Shown here: in pieces, positions 1 through 7,470 of the stretch | How positions within the stretch are numbered: position 1 is the stretch's first letter | Layout of the letters: every line of letters begins with the position of its first letter | Source: Hydrogenophaga sp. | GTDB lineage: Bacteria > Pseudomonadota > Gammaproteobacteria > Burkholderiales > Burkholderiaceae_C | Assembly (NCBI GenBank): GCA_018993155.1 | Contig: JAGKSX010000128.1 | Coordinates: 1 to 32,804 of the forward strand | Length of the DNA stretch: 32,804 nt | Reading direction: 5' to 3' | Notes under the pieces: generated by a model | The model's input: the letters and a program-made list of their open reading frames with translations, nothing else | What the model was told of the DNA's origin: nothing | Databases searched by the model: none | Translations under genes and position numbers: made by a program

Positions 1-22
1 AAGCGGCGCAGGGGGGTGTTTC
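1..22. repeat. Partial copy of the GC-rich multi-hairpin repeat
   Basis: The first bases of the window, just beyond the soxB stop, read like the last hairpin and G-run of the repeat found before the soxZ stop and at the soxD start (AAGCGGCGCAGGGGGGTGTT against AAGCGCGGCGGGGGTGTT). Only the edge is inside the window, so the call rests on this short match. Confidence 0.4.
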
Positions 23-1747
23 TCACCCCGCCATGCCTGGGTTGCCTTCCATGCCGATGATTCGGGGGCTGTTGATCTTCACGCCCTTGATGACCTTCTT
101 GTCACGCAGGTAGCCCGAGACCACGTCCCAGATCGGCTCGCCCTTGGCGCCTTCCTGCACCGACGCCCAGCCCGCGACCTTGTACGTCTTGCCGGCTTCA
201 ATGGGCTTGCCCTTGAGCATCATGTTGTTGATGCGCTGGCCCATCGCCGCCTTGGGCGAGACCGTGTACTGCATGCCGCCCACGCGCACCATGTCGCCGC
301 CCTGCTGGTAGTAGGGGTCGGGGTTGAAGATGTTGTCGGCCACGTCTTCGAGGATGGTCTTGATCTGCTCGCCGGTGAACTCGTTGAGCGTGGTGGCCGG
401 GTAGGTCATGGCCATCTGGTCCATCATGCGCTCGTAGGTGATGGTGTCGCCCGGCAGCAGCGAGGTGCCCCAGCGCACGCCGGGCGAGAAGGCCATGTCG
501 GCGCCCTTGTTCTGCATCAGCGCGTCGCAGATGAGCTGATCCCACGAGCCGTTGAAGTTGCCGCGGCGGTACAGCAACTCTTCGGTGACGGCGAGCTTCT
601 CGTCGAGCTTGTCCTTGTAGGGCGCGCGCACCTTGTCGATGAAGGCCTGCATCTCGGCGTCGGCCGGCAGCAGGTTGGAGAACACGGGCATCAGCTTGTA
701 GCGGAAGTCCTGCACCTTGCCGCCGCGCACATCGAAATCGAGCACACCCAGGAACTTGCTGTTGGAGCCGGCGTTGGTCACGAGCGTCTGGCCGCCACCG
801 TTCTTCACGATGGTGGGGGCAGGCATGCCGTCGTGCGTATGGCCGCCCAGGATGGCGTCCACGCCGCGCACGCGCGAGGCCATCTTGATGTCCACGTCCA
901 TGCCATTGTGCGAGAGCACCACGACGACCTGCGCACCTTTGCCGCGCACTTCGTCGACCATCTTCTGCATGTGCTCGTCCTGGATGCCGAAGGTCCAGTC
1001 GGGCACCATGTAGCGCGGGTTGGCGATGGGGGTGTACGGGAAGGCTTGGCCGATCACGGCGACCTGCACACCGTTCATCTCGCGCATCGCGTAGGGCTTG
1101 AAGACCATGTCCTCGAAGTCGGTGGTCTTGATGTTCTGCGCGAGGAATTCCATGTTCCCCTTGAGATCCTTCTCCACGATCTCCTGCACCCGCTTGGCAC
1201 CGAAGGTGTGTTCCCAGTGCGAGGTCATCATGTTCACACCGAGCAGCTTGCAGGCGTCGACCATGTCCTGACCGTTGGTCCACAGCGAGGTGGCCGAGCC
1301 TTGCCAGGTGTCGCCGCCATCGAGCAGCAGCGCGTGCGGGCGGCTGGCCCGCAGCTGCTTGACCAGCGTGGCCAGGTGTGCAAAGCCACCCACCTTGCCG
1401 TAGGTCTTCGCGGCCTGGCTGAAGTTGAGGTACGAGAACGCGTGCGCATTCGCGGTGCCCGGTTTGATGTTGAAGTGCTTGAGCAGCTTCTCGCCCACGA
1501 TGTGCGGCGCGCGGCCCACGGCCTCGGCCACGCCGAGGTTGACGCTGGGCTCGCGGAAGTAGATCGGCTGCAGCTGGGCGTGGCAGTCGGTGAAGTGCAG
1601 GAAGCTCACGTTGCCGAAGGTCGGCACGTCGTACAGCTTTTCACCCGCGCCGGGCGCGGCGGCCAGCACATCGCGGTGGTTCAGGGCCATGCCGGTGGCG
1701 CTGGCCACGGCGAGCACCTGCATGAATTCACGGCGACTGAAACTCAT
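23..1747 (-). CDS. soxB: SoxB, sulfate thiol esterase of the Sox system
   Basis: Periplasmic hydrolase that releases sulfate from the S-sulfonated cysteine of SoxY; it belongs to the di-manganese 5'-nucleotidase/metallophosphoesterase family. The 574-residue protein starts with a twin-arginine signal (SRREFMQ, residues 4-10). Metal-site motifs follow: D54 and H56 in FTDCH, D146 in GGDTW, H177 in SHWE, H280 in LSHNG and GGHTHD at 301-306. The C-terminal 5'-nucleotidase domain is complete (YQQGGD, FSPGVRWG). A longer reading frame runs to 2113, but the ATG at 1747 follows an AAGGACAGAG ribosome site and puts the Tat motif at the N-terminus, so I choose it. It is the last gene of the minus-strand sox cluster, 89 bp after soxX. 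Identification is very secure. Confidence 0.97.
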   Translation of the reverse strand: MSFSRREFMQVLAVASATGMALNHRDVLAAAPGAGEKLYDVPTFGNVSFLHFTDCHAQLQPIYFREPSVNLGVAEAVGRAPHIVGEKLLKHFNIKPGTANAHAFSYLNFSQAAKTYGKVGGFAHLATLVKQLRASRPHALLLDGGDTWQGSATSLWTNGQDMVDACKLLGVNMMTSHWEHTFGAKRVQEIVEKDLKGNMEFLAQNIKTTDFEDMVFKPYAMREMNGVQVAVIGQAFPYTPIANPRYMVPDWTFGIQDEHMQKMVDEVRGKGAQVVVVLSHNGMDVDIKMASRVRGVDAILGGHTHDGMPAPTIVKNGGGQTLVTNAGSNSKFLGVLDFDVRGGKVQDFRYKLMPVFSNLLPADAEMQAFIDKVRAPYKDKLDEKLAVTEELLYRRGNFNGSWDQLICDALMQNKGADMAFSPGVRWGTSLLPGDTITYERMMDQMAMTYPATTLNEFTGEQIKTILEDVADNIFNPDPYYQQGGDMVRVGGMQYTVSPKAAMGQRINNMMLKGKPIEAGKTYKVAGWASVQEGAKGEPIWDVVSGYLRDKKVIKGVKINSPRIIGMEGNPGMAG

Positions 1748-1801
1748 CTCTGTCCTTGATTGATAACTGATGACTGATATTTGAGCGAAATTTTTTTGAA
1801 G

Positions 1802-1830
1802 GGCCCCGGCTGCGCTGCGCAGCCGGGGCC
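1802..1830. other. Strong hairpin between soxX and soxB
   Basis: GGCCCCGGCTGC pairs perfectly with GCAGCCGGGGCC around a 5-base loop (12 bp, extendable by two more pairs). On the sox transcript strand the stem is followed by an A-run rather than a T-run, so it is not a standard terminator for soxX. It may be an intercistronic mRNA-stability or processing element. Confidence 0.6.
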
Positions 1831-1836
1831 GATCGC

Positions 1837-2487
1837 TCACTTGTTGACGGGCGAGGCCGGGTCCAGCAGCAGGGCCATCACGTCCTTGAGCTGCTTCTCG
1901 TTGAGGATGGCCATGTGCCCAACGCGCGGCATCTGCGAGCAGGCGTTGTAGGCGCGCGAGTTCCAGAGCTTGCCCCAGGTGTACTCCACGATGGCCTTGC
2001 CGCCGGCGCTGTTCGGGTCGGTGACGCCGCGCAGCTTGCCGTAGTTGTACAGGCTCGGGCCCAGGGTGCCAAAGGAGATCTCTTCCTTGCTGATCTGGTG
2101 GCAGTTGTAGCAATTGCCGCCGTTGGCGTCACCGGCCTTGTCGGTCCAGGTCATGCCCCGGCCGCTCTGCGCGATCTTCTCGCCCTCTTTCCAGTCACCC
2201 AGGAACTTGCCGTCGCTGGGCCACTTTACGGTCTTCATATTGGCCGCTTCGATGGCCTTGGCCACGGCCGGGTCGATGGTCTTGCCGGCGACGTCGGCGG
2301 CTGCGCACTCGCGGTTGGCGTCGTCCTGCACCAGGCGGTCCACCTTGGCGATGCCGCGGTCCTGGAAGGAGTTCTTGATGATGTCGGCCGCGGCCTTGTC
2401 GTACTCGGCGGCCGAAGGCGACACGGTGCACGCGGAGAGCGCGAGGGCCGCCACGGGCAGCAGGGCGAATGCAATGGCTTTGTTCAT
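1837..2487 (-). CDS. soxX: SoxX, monohaem cytochrome c subunit of SoxXA
   Basis: SoxX partners SoxA in the periplasmic c-type cytochrome that oxidatively couples thiosulfate to the SoxY cysteine. The 216-residue protein carries one haem motif, CYNCH (C126, C129, H130), and a C-terminal SQMPRVGHM segment whose Met (M186 or M192) fits the axial ligand. The N-terminus has a hydrophobic segment ending in LSAC at 17-20, which looks like a lipobox, so the protein may be lipid-anchored rather than fully soluble (inference). Residues 30-110 form an extension before the haem domain that makes it longer than the shortest SoxX proteins. It lies 16 bp after soxA and 89 bp before soxB on the minus strand. 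Confidence 0.95.
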   Translation of the reverse strand: MNKAIAFALLPVAALALSACTVSPSAAEYDKAAADIIKNSFQDRGIAKVDRLVQDDANRECAAADVAGKTIDPAVAKAIEAANMKTVKWPSDGKFLGDWKEGEKIAQSGRGMTWTDKAGDANGGNCYNCHQISKEEISFGTLGPSLYNYGKLRGVTDPNSAGGKAIVEYTWGKLWNSRAYNACSQMPRVGHMAILNEKQLKDVMALLLDPASPVNK

Positions 2488-2503
2488 GGTCGGTGTCTCC
2501 GGT

Positions 2504-3310
2504 TCAGCGCTTGATGGCGGGCACGATGGACTCGGCGGTCTTGGCGTTCACGCCCATGTAGACACCGAGTGCAATGGTCGCGTCGCTGCCGAACTTGGGC
2601 TCGGGGAAGCGCTGCTGGCGGAAACAGTCGTTCAGGCGCAGCTGCATGCCCCACATCTGCGAGTTGGACACGCGGTAGGCCGGCCAGGCCGCGAAGCCGA
2701 TGCCGTCGCCCGGGTTCTTGGTGAGGTTGGGCAGGTCCTGCAGGCGGATGCGCTTGTCGCTCTCGCCGTGGCAGGAGGCGCACGAGAAGTCGTGCGTGCC
2801 GCCGCGCGTGAAGAACATGCGCTTGCCGGCTTCGTACATCAGTTTTTCCTGCGCGTGCGATTGCGGCAGGTTGAAGCGCATGCCCTTGGAAGCGGTCGCC
2901 ACGTAGGTGGCCAGGGCCGTCAGGTTGGCCATCTCGCCGCGGCCGAACGGCGTCTTGGCGATCTCGGCGCCGTTGAAGCCCTGCAGCGTTTCCATGCAGG
3001 TGATCAGGCGAGTCTCCAGGTCCTGCACGCGGCCGGTGTCCTTGAAGAAGCGCGGCATCTCCACGAAAGCGCCCTTGATGACCCCCGGGCCCTTGCCCAG
3101 ATCACACTGTTCCAGCGAGGCGTTCTTCGGACCCCGCTTCTGTTTCCAGAGTTCTTCCCCCTTCATCTCGAACAGTTCGGCGGGGTTGCCGTCCTGCAGC
3201 ATTTCCCGGTATTTCGCGATGCCTTCGGCGGTCGCGTCCTGGGCGTGCACGGCGCCAGCAGCCATCAGGCCACCGAACACCAGCGCGGCTGAAGCAAGCT
3301 GGAATTTCAT
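2504..3310 (-). CDS. soxA: SoxA, thiosulfate-binding cytochrome c subunit
   Basis: Catalytic subunit of SoxXA, which forms the thiosulfate-SoxY conjugate. The 268-residue preprotein has a Sec signal ending VHAQ. Its only CxxCH motif is CASCH (C177, C180, H181). Where dihaem SoxA proteins carry a first haem, this one has only single cysteines (C69 in QCDLG and C105 in TCMET), which suggests a disulfide in a haem-free N-terminal domain, as in the monohaem SoxA type. C229 in NDCFRQQR fits the conserved cysteine that is both haem ligand and persulfide-bearing active site. I take the ATG at 3310, preceded by GAGGAG, rather than the upstream in-frame start at 3334. It lies between soxZ and soxX; a repeat fills the soxZ-soxA gap. 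Confidence 0.96.
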   Translation of the reverse strand: MKFQLASAALVFGGLMAAGAVHAQDATAEGIAKYREMLQDGNPAELFEMKGEELWKQKRGPKNASLEQCDLGKGPGVIKGAFVEMPRFFKDTGRVQDLETRLITCMETLQGFNGAEIAKTPFGRGEMANLTALATYVATASKGMRFNLPQSHAQEKLMYEAGKRMFFTRGGTHDFSCASCHGESDKRIRLQDLPNLTKNPGDGIGFAAWPAYRVSNSQMWGMQLRLNDCFRQQRFPEPKFGSDATIALGVYMGVNAKTAESIVPAIKR

Positions 3311-3354
3311 GGGGAGTCTCCTCGTTGTTATCAAAAAAGGCGGTGGGGCGACAC

Positions 3355-3436
3355 TTCCAGAGTCACCGCGGAACCGGCTTCGCCGGGCCGCTGGTGACGC
3401 CCCCTGGAGGGGGTCGCGCGAAGCGCGGCGGGGGTG
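3355..3436. repeat. GC-rich three-hairpin intergenic repeat (soxZ-soxA gap)
   Basis: After TTCCAGAG come three successive stem-loops: TCACCGCGG..CCGGC/GCCGG..CCGCTGGTGA, then CCCCCT/AGGGGG, then CGCGC/GCGCG, ending in a G-run that abuts the soxZ stop codon. A nearly identical copy, in the same orientation, covers the start of soxD (5796-5880). Related copies in the opposite orientation lie at 12315 and 25271. It resembles REP/BIME-type repeats. Confidence 0.8.
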
Positions 3437-3748
3437 TTATGCGATCGTCGCTTCGTCGGTGCGCGTGTCGCCCTTGGTGTCGACCCACTTCACGGAGACC
3501 TTGTCGCCCTTGGCTGCGCCCTTGAACTTGAAGGACAGGAAGGGGTTCTGCGCCACCGAGCCGGTGAACAGCGAGCTCAGCACGACCTTGCCGTTGTGCG
3601 TGGCCTCCACTTCCTTGATGAAGTGGGCGGGGATGAGGGCACCCGCCGCGTCGCGCCGCGTGCCGGGTTCCATGACGTGGGACATGAGGATGCGAACGGT
3701 GGTTTCGTCACCGGCGAGAGCGGCGCGGATGCGCATCGGATCGGCCAT
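3437..3748 (-). CDS. soxZ: SoxZ, sulfur-carrier complex subunit
   Basis: SoxZ forms the SoxYZ heterodimer that carries sulfur intermediates on the SoxY C-terminal Cys; SoxZ itself provides the scaffold and partner recognition. The 103-residue protein shows the family's immunoglobulin-like beta sandwich, with the conserved segments VRILMSHVMEPGTRRD (about 18-33), IPAHFIKEVEATHNGK and QNPFLSFKFKGAAKGD. It has no signal peptide, as expected for a protein co-exported with Tat-dependent SoxY. The start at 3748 has an AGGAG site at good spacing. soxY is 60 bp upstream; the stop codon touches a multi-hairpin repeat. Confidence 0.97.
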   Translation of the reverse strand: MADPMRIRAALAGDETTVRILMSHVMEPGTRRDAAGALIPAHFIKEVEATHNGKVVLSSLFTGSVAQNPFLSFKFKGAAKGDKVSVKWVDTKGDTRTDEATIA

Positions 3749-3808
3749 GATGGACTCCTGGATATCTGTGAATGGGTTGCGAGGGGAGACGTGGGATTCG
3801 GGGGGCGA

Positions 3809-4264
3809 TCAGCCGCCGCAACCACCCAGCGTGACCTTGGTTTCCTTGGTGGCCGAGTAGAGCTTGCCATCTGCCTTGACCACGGCGATCACGTTGCTGC
3901 TCTGGCCCATCTTCAGGCGGGTCTGCACGTCGGCGGCGGTGCCGGCGGGGATGATGAAACCGGCCGACAGCGGCATCGGGTTCTTCTCGACGATCAGGTA
4001 GATTTCGGTGGTGTTGGGCAGCTTGCTGGTGGCGCCCACGGGCACCACGGCGCCGTTCTCGGCGATGTCGGGTGCAACCACGGTGACCTGGTCGCTGTTG
4101 GCGGGCGTGCCGCCCACGGCCTTGAGTGCCTCGGCCAGGGTCTTCACTTCGAAGCCGGCGCGGTCCACGGCAGCTTGCGCCTGGCTTTGGGTGATGAGAC
4201 CCAGCGACACGAGCGTGGCGAAGGCTCCGGTGGTCTTGAGGGCGACTCGGCGTGAGTTGTTCAT
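3809..4264 (-). CDS. soxY: SoxY, covalent sulfur carrier
   Basis: SoxY carries all intermediates of thiosulfate oxidation on a cysteine at the end of a flexible C-terminal arm. The arm is seen here as GGCGG at the extreme C-terminus, with the active Cys at residue 149 of 151. The N-terminus bears a twin-arginine signal (NNSRRVALK) and a hydrophobic stretch ending in SQAQA, as expected for Tat export together with SoxZ. The start at 4264 is chosen over an in-frame start at 4336, because it gives the Tat motif at the N-terminus and has a nearby GGAG. It lies directly before soxZ in the minus-strand cluster. Confidence 0.97.
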   Translation of the reverse strand: MNNSRRVALKTTGAFATLVSLGLITQSQAQAAVDRAGFEVKTLAEALKAVGGTPANSDQVTVVAPDIAENGAVVPVGATSKLPNTTEIYLIVEKNPMPLSAGFIIPAGTAADVQTRLKMGQSSNVIAVVKADGKLYSATKETKVTLGGCGG

Positions 4265-4301
4265 GGGGAGCTCCTGGTGAGAATGAAAAAACGCGGTGAG
4301 T

Positions 4302-4637
4302 TTACTGGGGGGCCCCAGCAAGGATCCAGCCGGCAAGCAGTTTGAGCTCGTCGTCCTTCAGATTCGGTTGTGGGGGCATGGGCACCGGGCCGTAGGCCCC
4401 TGAACCACCCGACTTGATGCGCGCCGCCACGGCGTCCAGCGCACCCGCCTGTCCCTTGTGCTTGGCGGCCACGTCCTTGAAGGCCGGGCCCACCAGCTTC
4501 TTGTCCACCGCGTGGCAGGCCATGCAGGCGCTCTTGGTCGCCAGCGCCTTGGCGGCAGCGGCGTCCTGGGCGTGGGCACCCGCGCTCCAAAGCGCGCCGG
4601 ATGCTGCCAGGCACAGCAGGATCGATTTCATGGACAT
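4302..4637 (-). CDS. Small class I cytochrome c between soxD and soxY, related to the SoxD C-terminal domain
   Basis: Periplasmic monohaem cytochrome of 111 residues with a Sec signal ending GAHA, haem motif CMACH (C38, C41, H42) and a Met ligand in the loop GAYGPVPMPPQ, as in cytochrome c551/c8 proteins. The whole mature protein aligns with the C-terminal haem domain of SoxD next door, including AKHKG, GGSG.YG.VPMPPQP and the final helix W-I. A duplication of that domain is therefore likely. In this setting it may accept electrons from SoxXA or SoxCD and pass them to an oxidase (inference). The ATG at 4637 is 10 bases after AAGGAG and is preferred over the next ATG at 4631. Confidence 0.9.
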   Translation of the reverse strand: MSMKSILLCLAASGALWSAGAHAQDAAAAKALATKSACMACHAVDKKLVGPAFKDVAAKHKGQAGALDAVAARIKSGGSGAYGPVPMPPQPNLKDDELKLLAGWILAGAPQ

Positions 4638-4746
4638 AGCGTACGGTCTCCTTGTCGTGGGGGGAATGGGGTTTACGAGTAAATGCAAATATTTAGAAGC
4701 ATACCTTTCGTCGCCGAAAGGCCGCTTCCCGGGCGCCCAATGGCCT
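4638..4746 (-). promoter_or_regulatory. soxD-cytochrome gap with hairpin and AT-rich block
   Basis: A perfect 7-bp stem with a tetraloop (CCTTTCG-TCGC-CGAAAGG, 4704-4721) sits shortly after the soxD stop. It is followed on the minus strand by an AT-rich stretch (TATGCTTCTAAATATTTGC) that stands out in this GC-rich DNA and contains the inverted repeat ATGC..GCAT. There is no T-run directly after the stem. This could be an internal promoter or attenuator that lets the cytochrome-soxYZAXB genes be expressed apart from soxCD; this is inference. Confidence 0.4.
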
Positions 4747-5883
4747 TCACTTCGCGCCGTTGACGATCCACTGCGCGATCGAGCGCGCGTCGGCTTCGCT
4801 GAGCTGGGGCTGCGGGGGCATGGGCACGGCGCCGTACACGCCCGAGCTGCCGCCCTGGATCTTGCCCATCAGGTAGGACTCCAGATCGGCCTTGCCCTTG
4901 TGCTTCGCGAGGATCTCGGTGAAGCCCGGGCCTACGATCTTGTTGCTCATGCCGTGGCAGGCGGTGCAGCTGTTGGCGCCGAGCAGGGCCTTGGGGTCTT
5001 TCACCGCCGGGGCGGCCGCGACCACCACGGCGGCAGGCGCCGGCCCACTGCCCACCGGCCCCTTGGGCGGCGGCTTGGTGGTGTCGGCGCCGCGCACCGG
5101 GCCGATCACGCGGTTCTGCTCCTGGATGTTGCCGTGCGCATCGCGCGCGAAGTCCGGCAGCGAGGAGCGGATGGTCGCCTCGACCGGGCAATCCTTCATG
5201 CAAGCCACGTTTTTCACGTCGCCCTTGCCTTCGAGCTTCCACAGCGGCTCGTGGAACACCATGCCGTTGCGGTTGGGCATGCGCTTCTGCACCTCGGCGA
5301 TGTTCTGGTCGCTCAGCGTGAAATCGGCCGGCACCACCTCGGCCAGGCTCAGCAGGTAGGCCGTGACGGCGTAGACCTCGTCGGTCTTGAGCGTCTTGGG
5401 CGCGTTCCAGGGCATGGCGCGGTTGATGTAGTCCCACAGCGTGGAGAGCGTGGCCACCTTCATCATGGTGGTCTTCTGGGGGAAGATGCTGCCGGGCTCG
5501 AGGTTCTTCACCCGGCCGCGCTCGATGTCGGCCTTGGTCGTGCCACCCACGATGGGGGTGAACACCTCGTTCGATTCGCCGAAGCTGCCGTGGCAGGACG
5601 CGCATTGCGCTTCCCACACTTGCTCGCCCAGGGCCACCGAGCCCGCGCCCTTGGGCAGGCCCTTGAAGTCCGGGCGCACGTCGATGTCCCAGGCCTTCAC
5701 CTCGGCCTTGGTTGCGTCCCGGCCCAGGTCGTGCCAGGGCTTCGTCTGAGCCAGCGCGCTGCCGGAGAAACCGATGACGAGCGAAGCGAGGAAAGTTCCA
5801 GAAACACCGCGGAACCGGCTCTGCCGGGCCGCAGGTGTTGCCCCCTTGAGGGGGTCGCGCGAAGCGCGGCGGGGGGGGTTCAT
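4747..5883 (-). CDS. soxD: SoxD, dihaem cytochrome c subunit of sulfane dehydrogenase SoxCD
   Basis: SoxD is the electron-accepting partner of the molybdenum protein SoxC, which oxidises SoxY-bound sulfane sulfur. The 378-residue product has two haem domains: CASCH (C94, C97, H98; probable Met ligand M157 in RAMPW) and CTACH (C306, C309, H310; probable ligand M355 in VPMPPQ). A Pro/Ala-rich linker lies around 265-295 and a CMKDC pair at 228-232. The signal core (about 31-46) ends in ALAQ. The start codon is 1 base after the soxC stop, but codons 2-29 are encoded by a copy of the GC-rich repeat, so the original start and positively charged n-region seem to have been replaced. No other in-frame start lies before the hydrophobic core. 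Confidence 0.94.
   Translation of the reverse strand: MNPPRRASRDPLKGATPAARQSRFRGVSGTFLASLVIGFSGSALAQTKPWHDLGRDATKAEVKAWDIDVRPDFKGLPKGAGSVALGEQVWEAQCASCHGSFGESNEVFTPIVGGTTKADIERGRVKNLEPGSIFPQKTTMMKVATLSTLWDYINRAMPWNAPKTLKTDEVYAVTAYLLSLAEVVPADFTLSDQNIAEVQKRMPNRNGMVFHEPLWKLEGKGDVKNVACMKDCPVEATIRSSLPDFARDAHGNIQEQNRVIGPVRGADTTKPPPKGPVGSGPAPAAVVVAAAPAVKDPKALLGANSCTACHGMSNKIVGPGFTEILAKHKGKADLESYLMGKIQGGSSGVYGAVPMPPQPQLSEADARSIAQWIVNGAK
5796..5880. repeat. GC-rich three-hairpin repeat inside the soxD N-terminal coding region
   Basis: Near-copy of the repeat at 3355-3436: TTCCAGA, then CACCGCGG..CCGGC/GCCGG..CCGCAGGTG, CCCCCTT/GAGGGGG, CGCGC/GCGCG and a G-run. Differences between the two copies fall mainly in loops and stem edges. 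It is read through by soxD as residues 2-29. Confidence 0.85.
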
Positions 5884-5884
5884 A

Positions 5885-7228
5885 TCAATACACCTGGACG
5901 TTGGAGACTTCGCCGTTTTCAGCGACCCGCCATGACTGGATGGCGTTCTGGTGGTAGATCGAGCGCGTTCCGCGCACGGCGCGCAGTTGGTTGATCTTGG
6001 GTTGTACGTAGCCGGTGCTGTCGATGGCGCGGCTCTGCAGCACGGCGGGCTTGCCGTCCCACACCCAGTCGATGTTGAAACGCGTCAGCGCCTTGGGCAG
6101 CAGCGGGCCTTCCAGCCGCGCGGTGCGCCAGTTGCGCCCGCCGTCGGTGCTCACGTCCACGCGCTTGACGGTGCCGCGGCCCGACCAGGCCAGGCCGGTG
6201 ATGTTGTAGTAACCCTTGTCCAGCAGCGTCTGGCTGCCCGAGGGCGTGGTGATCACGCTCTTGCACTCCTGGATGCCGGTGTACTGGCGGTGCGTGCCGT
6301 CGGGCATGTGGTCGATGTAGTGCACGGCCTCGTCCTTGGTGGCCCATTTCTGGTCCCCCACCTCCAGGCGGCGCAGGTACTTCACCCAGCTCACGCCCTG
6401 GATGCCCGGCACCACCAGGCGCAGCGGGTAGCCGTTCTCGGGGCGCAGCATCTCGCCGTTCATGGCCCAGGCCACGAGGCAGTCGTCCATCGCACGGTCG
6501 ATGTCGATGGTGCGCGTCATTGACGAGCCGTCGGCGCCCTCAGCCAGCACGTACTTGCCGTTCTTCTTGTCGTAGCCGCACATCTCCAGCAGCGTGGAGA
6601 GCAGCACACCGGTGAATTCGGAACAGCTCACCATGCCGTGCGTGTACTGCACCGAAGGCAGCGCCACGTTGCCCCACTCCGGCGCGGAGTTGGCGCCGCA
6701 TTCGATGAAGTGGATGCGCGAGACGCTGGGCAGGCGCATCAGGTCGTCCATGGTGAAGACGCGTTCGCGCTTGACCAGGCCGTTGACCATCAGGCGGTGC
6801 TGGGAGGGATCGATGTCCCACCAGCCCTGGTGGTGGCGCTCGAAGTGCAGGCCGCTCGGGGTGATGATGCCGAACAGGCCCTGCAGCGGGGTGAAGCTCA
6901 CCGAAGCCTGGGGCACGCGCGTGAGGCCCGGGCTCTGGCGTCGCTGCAGGTTGCCTTCCCACTTGCTGGGCAGGCCGTAGCCCAGCGTGGCCACGGGCTG
7001 GCCCAGGCCGGTGCTGTGCGCGGGCAGCTTGAGGATGGCGTCTTCGCCTTCGGCGGCCAGGGCGCGCGTGGAGGCGGCGGCGCTGGTCACGGCGCCCGCG
7101 CCCATGGCGAGGGCCTTGCCCATGAAGCTGCGGCGCGCCTTGCGCGCCTGCTCCAGCTTCTCGGTGCTCAGGTGGTTTTCCGGGGCGGGCAGCACGCGCC
7201 CGATGACGTCACTCAGGTCTGTTGACAC
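5885..7228 (-). CDS. soxC: SoxC, molybdenum sulfane dehydrogenase subunit
   Basis: SoxC belongs to the sulfite-oxidase family and, with SoxD, removes six electrons from SoxY-bound sulfane sulfur. The 447-residue protein has a long N-terminal Tat signal (ARRSFMGKA, about 31-39), the molybdopterin domain with the Mo-ligating Cys177 in the motif IECGANSAPEW, and the C-terminal Mo-co dimerisation domain (VDVSTDGGRNW). The start is GTG at 7228, placed by an AAGGA about 8 bases upstream. It is the first gene of the minus-strand cluster and its stop is 1 base before the soxD start, implying tight coupling. A candidate promoter and operator-like repeat lie upstream. Confidence 0.97.
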   Translation of the reverse strand: MSTDLSDVIGRVLPAPENHLSTEKLEQARKARRSFMGKALAMGAGAVTSAAASTRALAAEGEDAILKLPAHSTGLGQPVATLGYGLPSKWEGNLQRRQSPGLTRVPQASVSFTPLQGLFGIITPSGLHFERHHQGWWDIDPSQHRLMVNGLVKRERVFTMDDLMRLPSVSRIHFIECGANSAPEWGNVALPSVQYTHGMVSCSEFTGVLLSTLLEMCGYDKKNGKYVLAEGADGSSMTRTIDIDRAMDDCLVAWAMNGEMLRPENGYPLRLVVPGIQGVSWVKYLRRLEVGDQKWATKDEAVHYIDHMPDGTHRQYTGIQECKSVITTPSGSQTLLDKGYYNITGLAWSGRGTVKRVDVSTDGGRNWRTARLEGPLLPKALTRFNIDWVWDGKPAVLQSRAIDSTGYVQPKINQLRAVRGTRSIYHQNAIQSWRVAENGEVSNVQVY

Positions 7229-7275
7229 GGTGGGATTCCTTGTGGGTGGGCGATGGCCTGTCGCCTGGGATGAGG

Positions 7276-7334
7276 GAATATATGAGTGATTGCTGATATT
7301 CGGATTAGTATAAACCCGTACCGCTGAGGGTTAA
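7276..7334 (-). promoter_or_regulatory. soxC: Candidate soxC promoter with operator-like inverted repeat
   Basis: On the minus strand TTAACC (7334-7329) and TATACT (7312-7307) are separated by 16 bases, a reasonable housekeeping -35/-10 pair. Immediately downstream, about where transcription would begin, GAATAT (7276-7281) and ATATTC (7296-7301) form an inverted repeat with 14 bases between the arms. ArsR-family regulators of sulfur genes bind AT-rich inverted repeats of this general kind, but the regulator is not in the window, so its identity is inference. Confidence 0.45.
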
Positions 7335-7470
7335 CACCGTGAGCACCGCCCTGCCCCGCTGCTAGCATGAACCATCGAAATATGCGTACTTACGGATAGT
7401 TAGGCACCGCAAGGCCCGTCTGCTACATTTTTGGATGCACTTACGTTTCGACACCCCACAGGAGACCACG

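Noticed and set aside
1802-1830. Rho-independent terminator after soxX
   Set aside because: The run after the stem on the transcribed strand is A, not T; I list it only as a hairpin.
1748-2113. Extension of soxB by 122 codons upstream
   Set aside because: It overlaps soxX and has no similarity to SoxB; the Tat signal and ribosome site fix the start at 1747.
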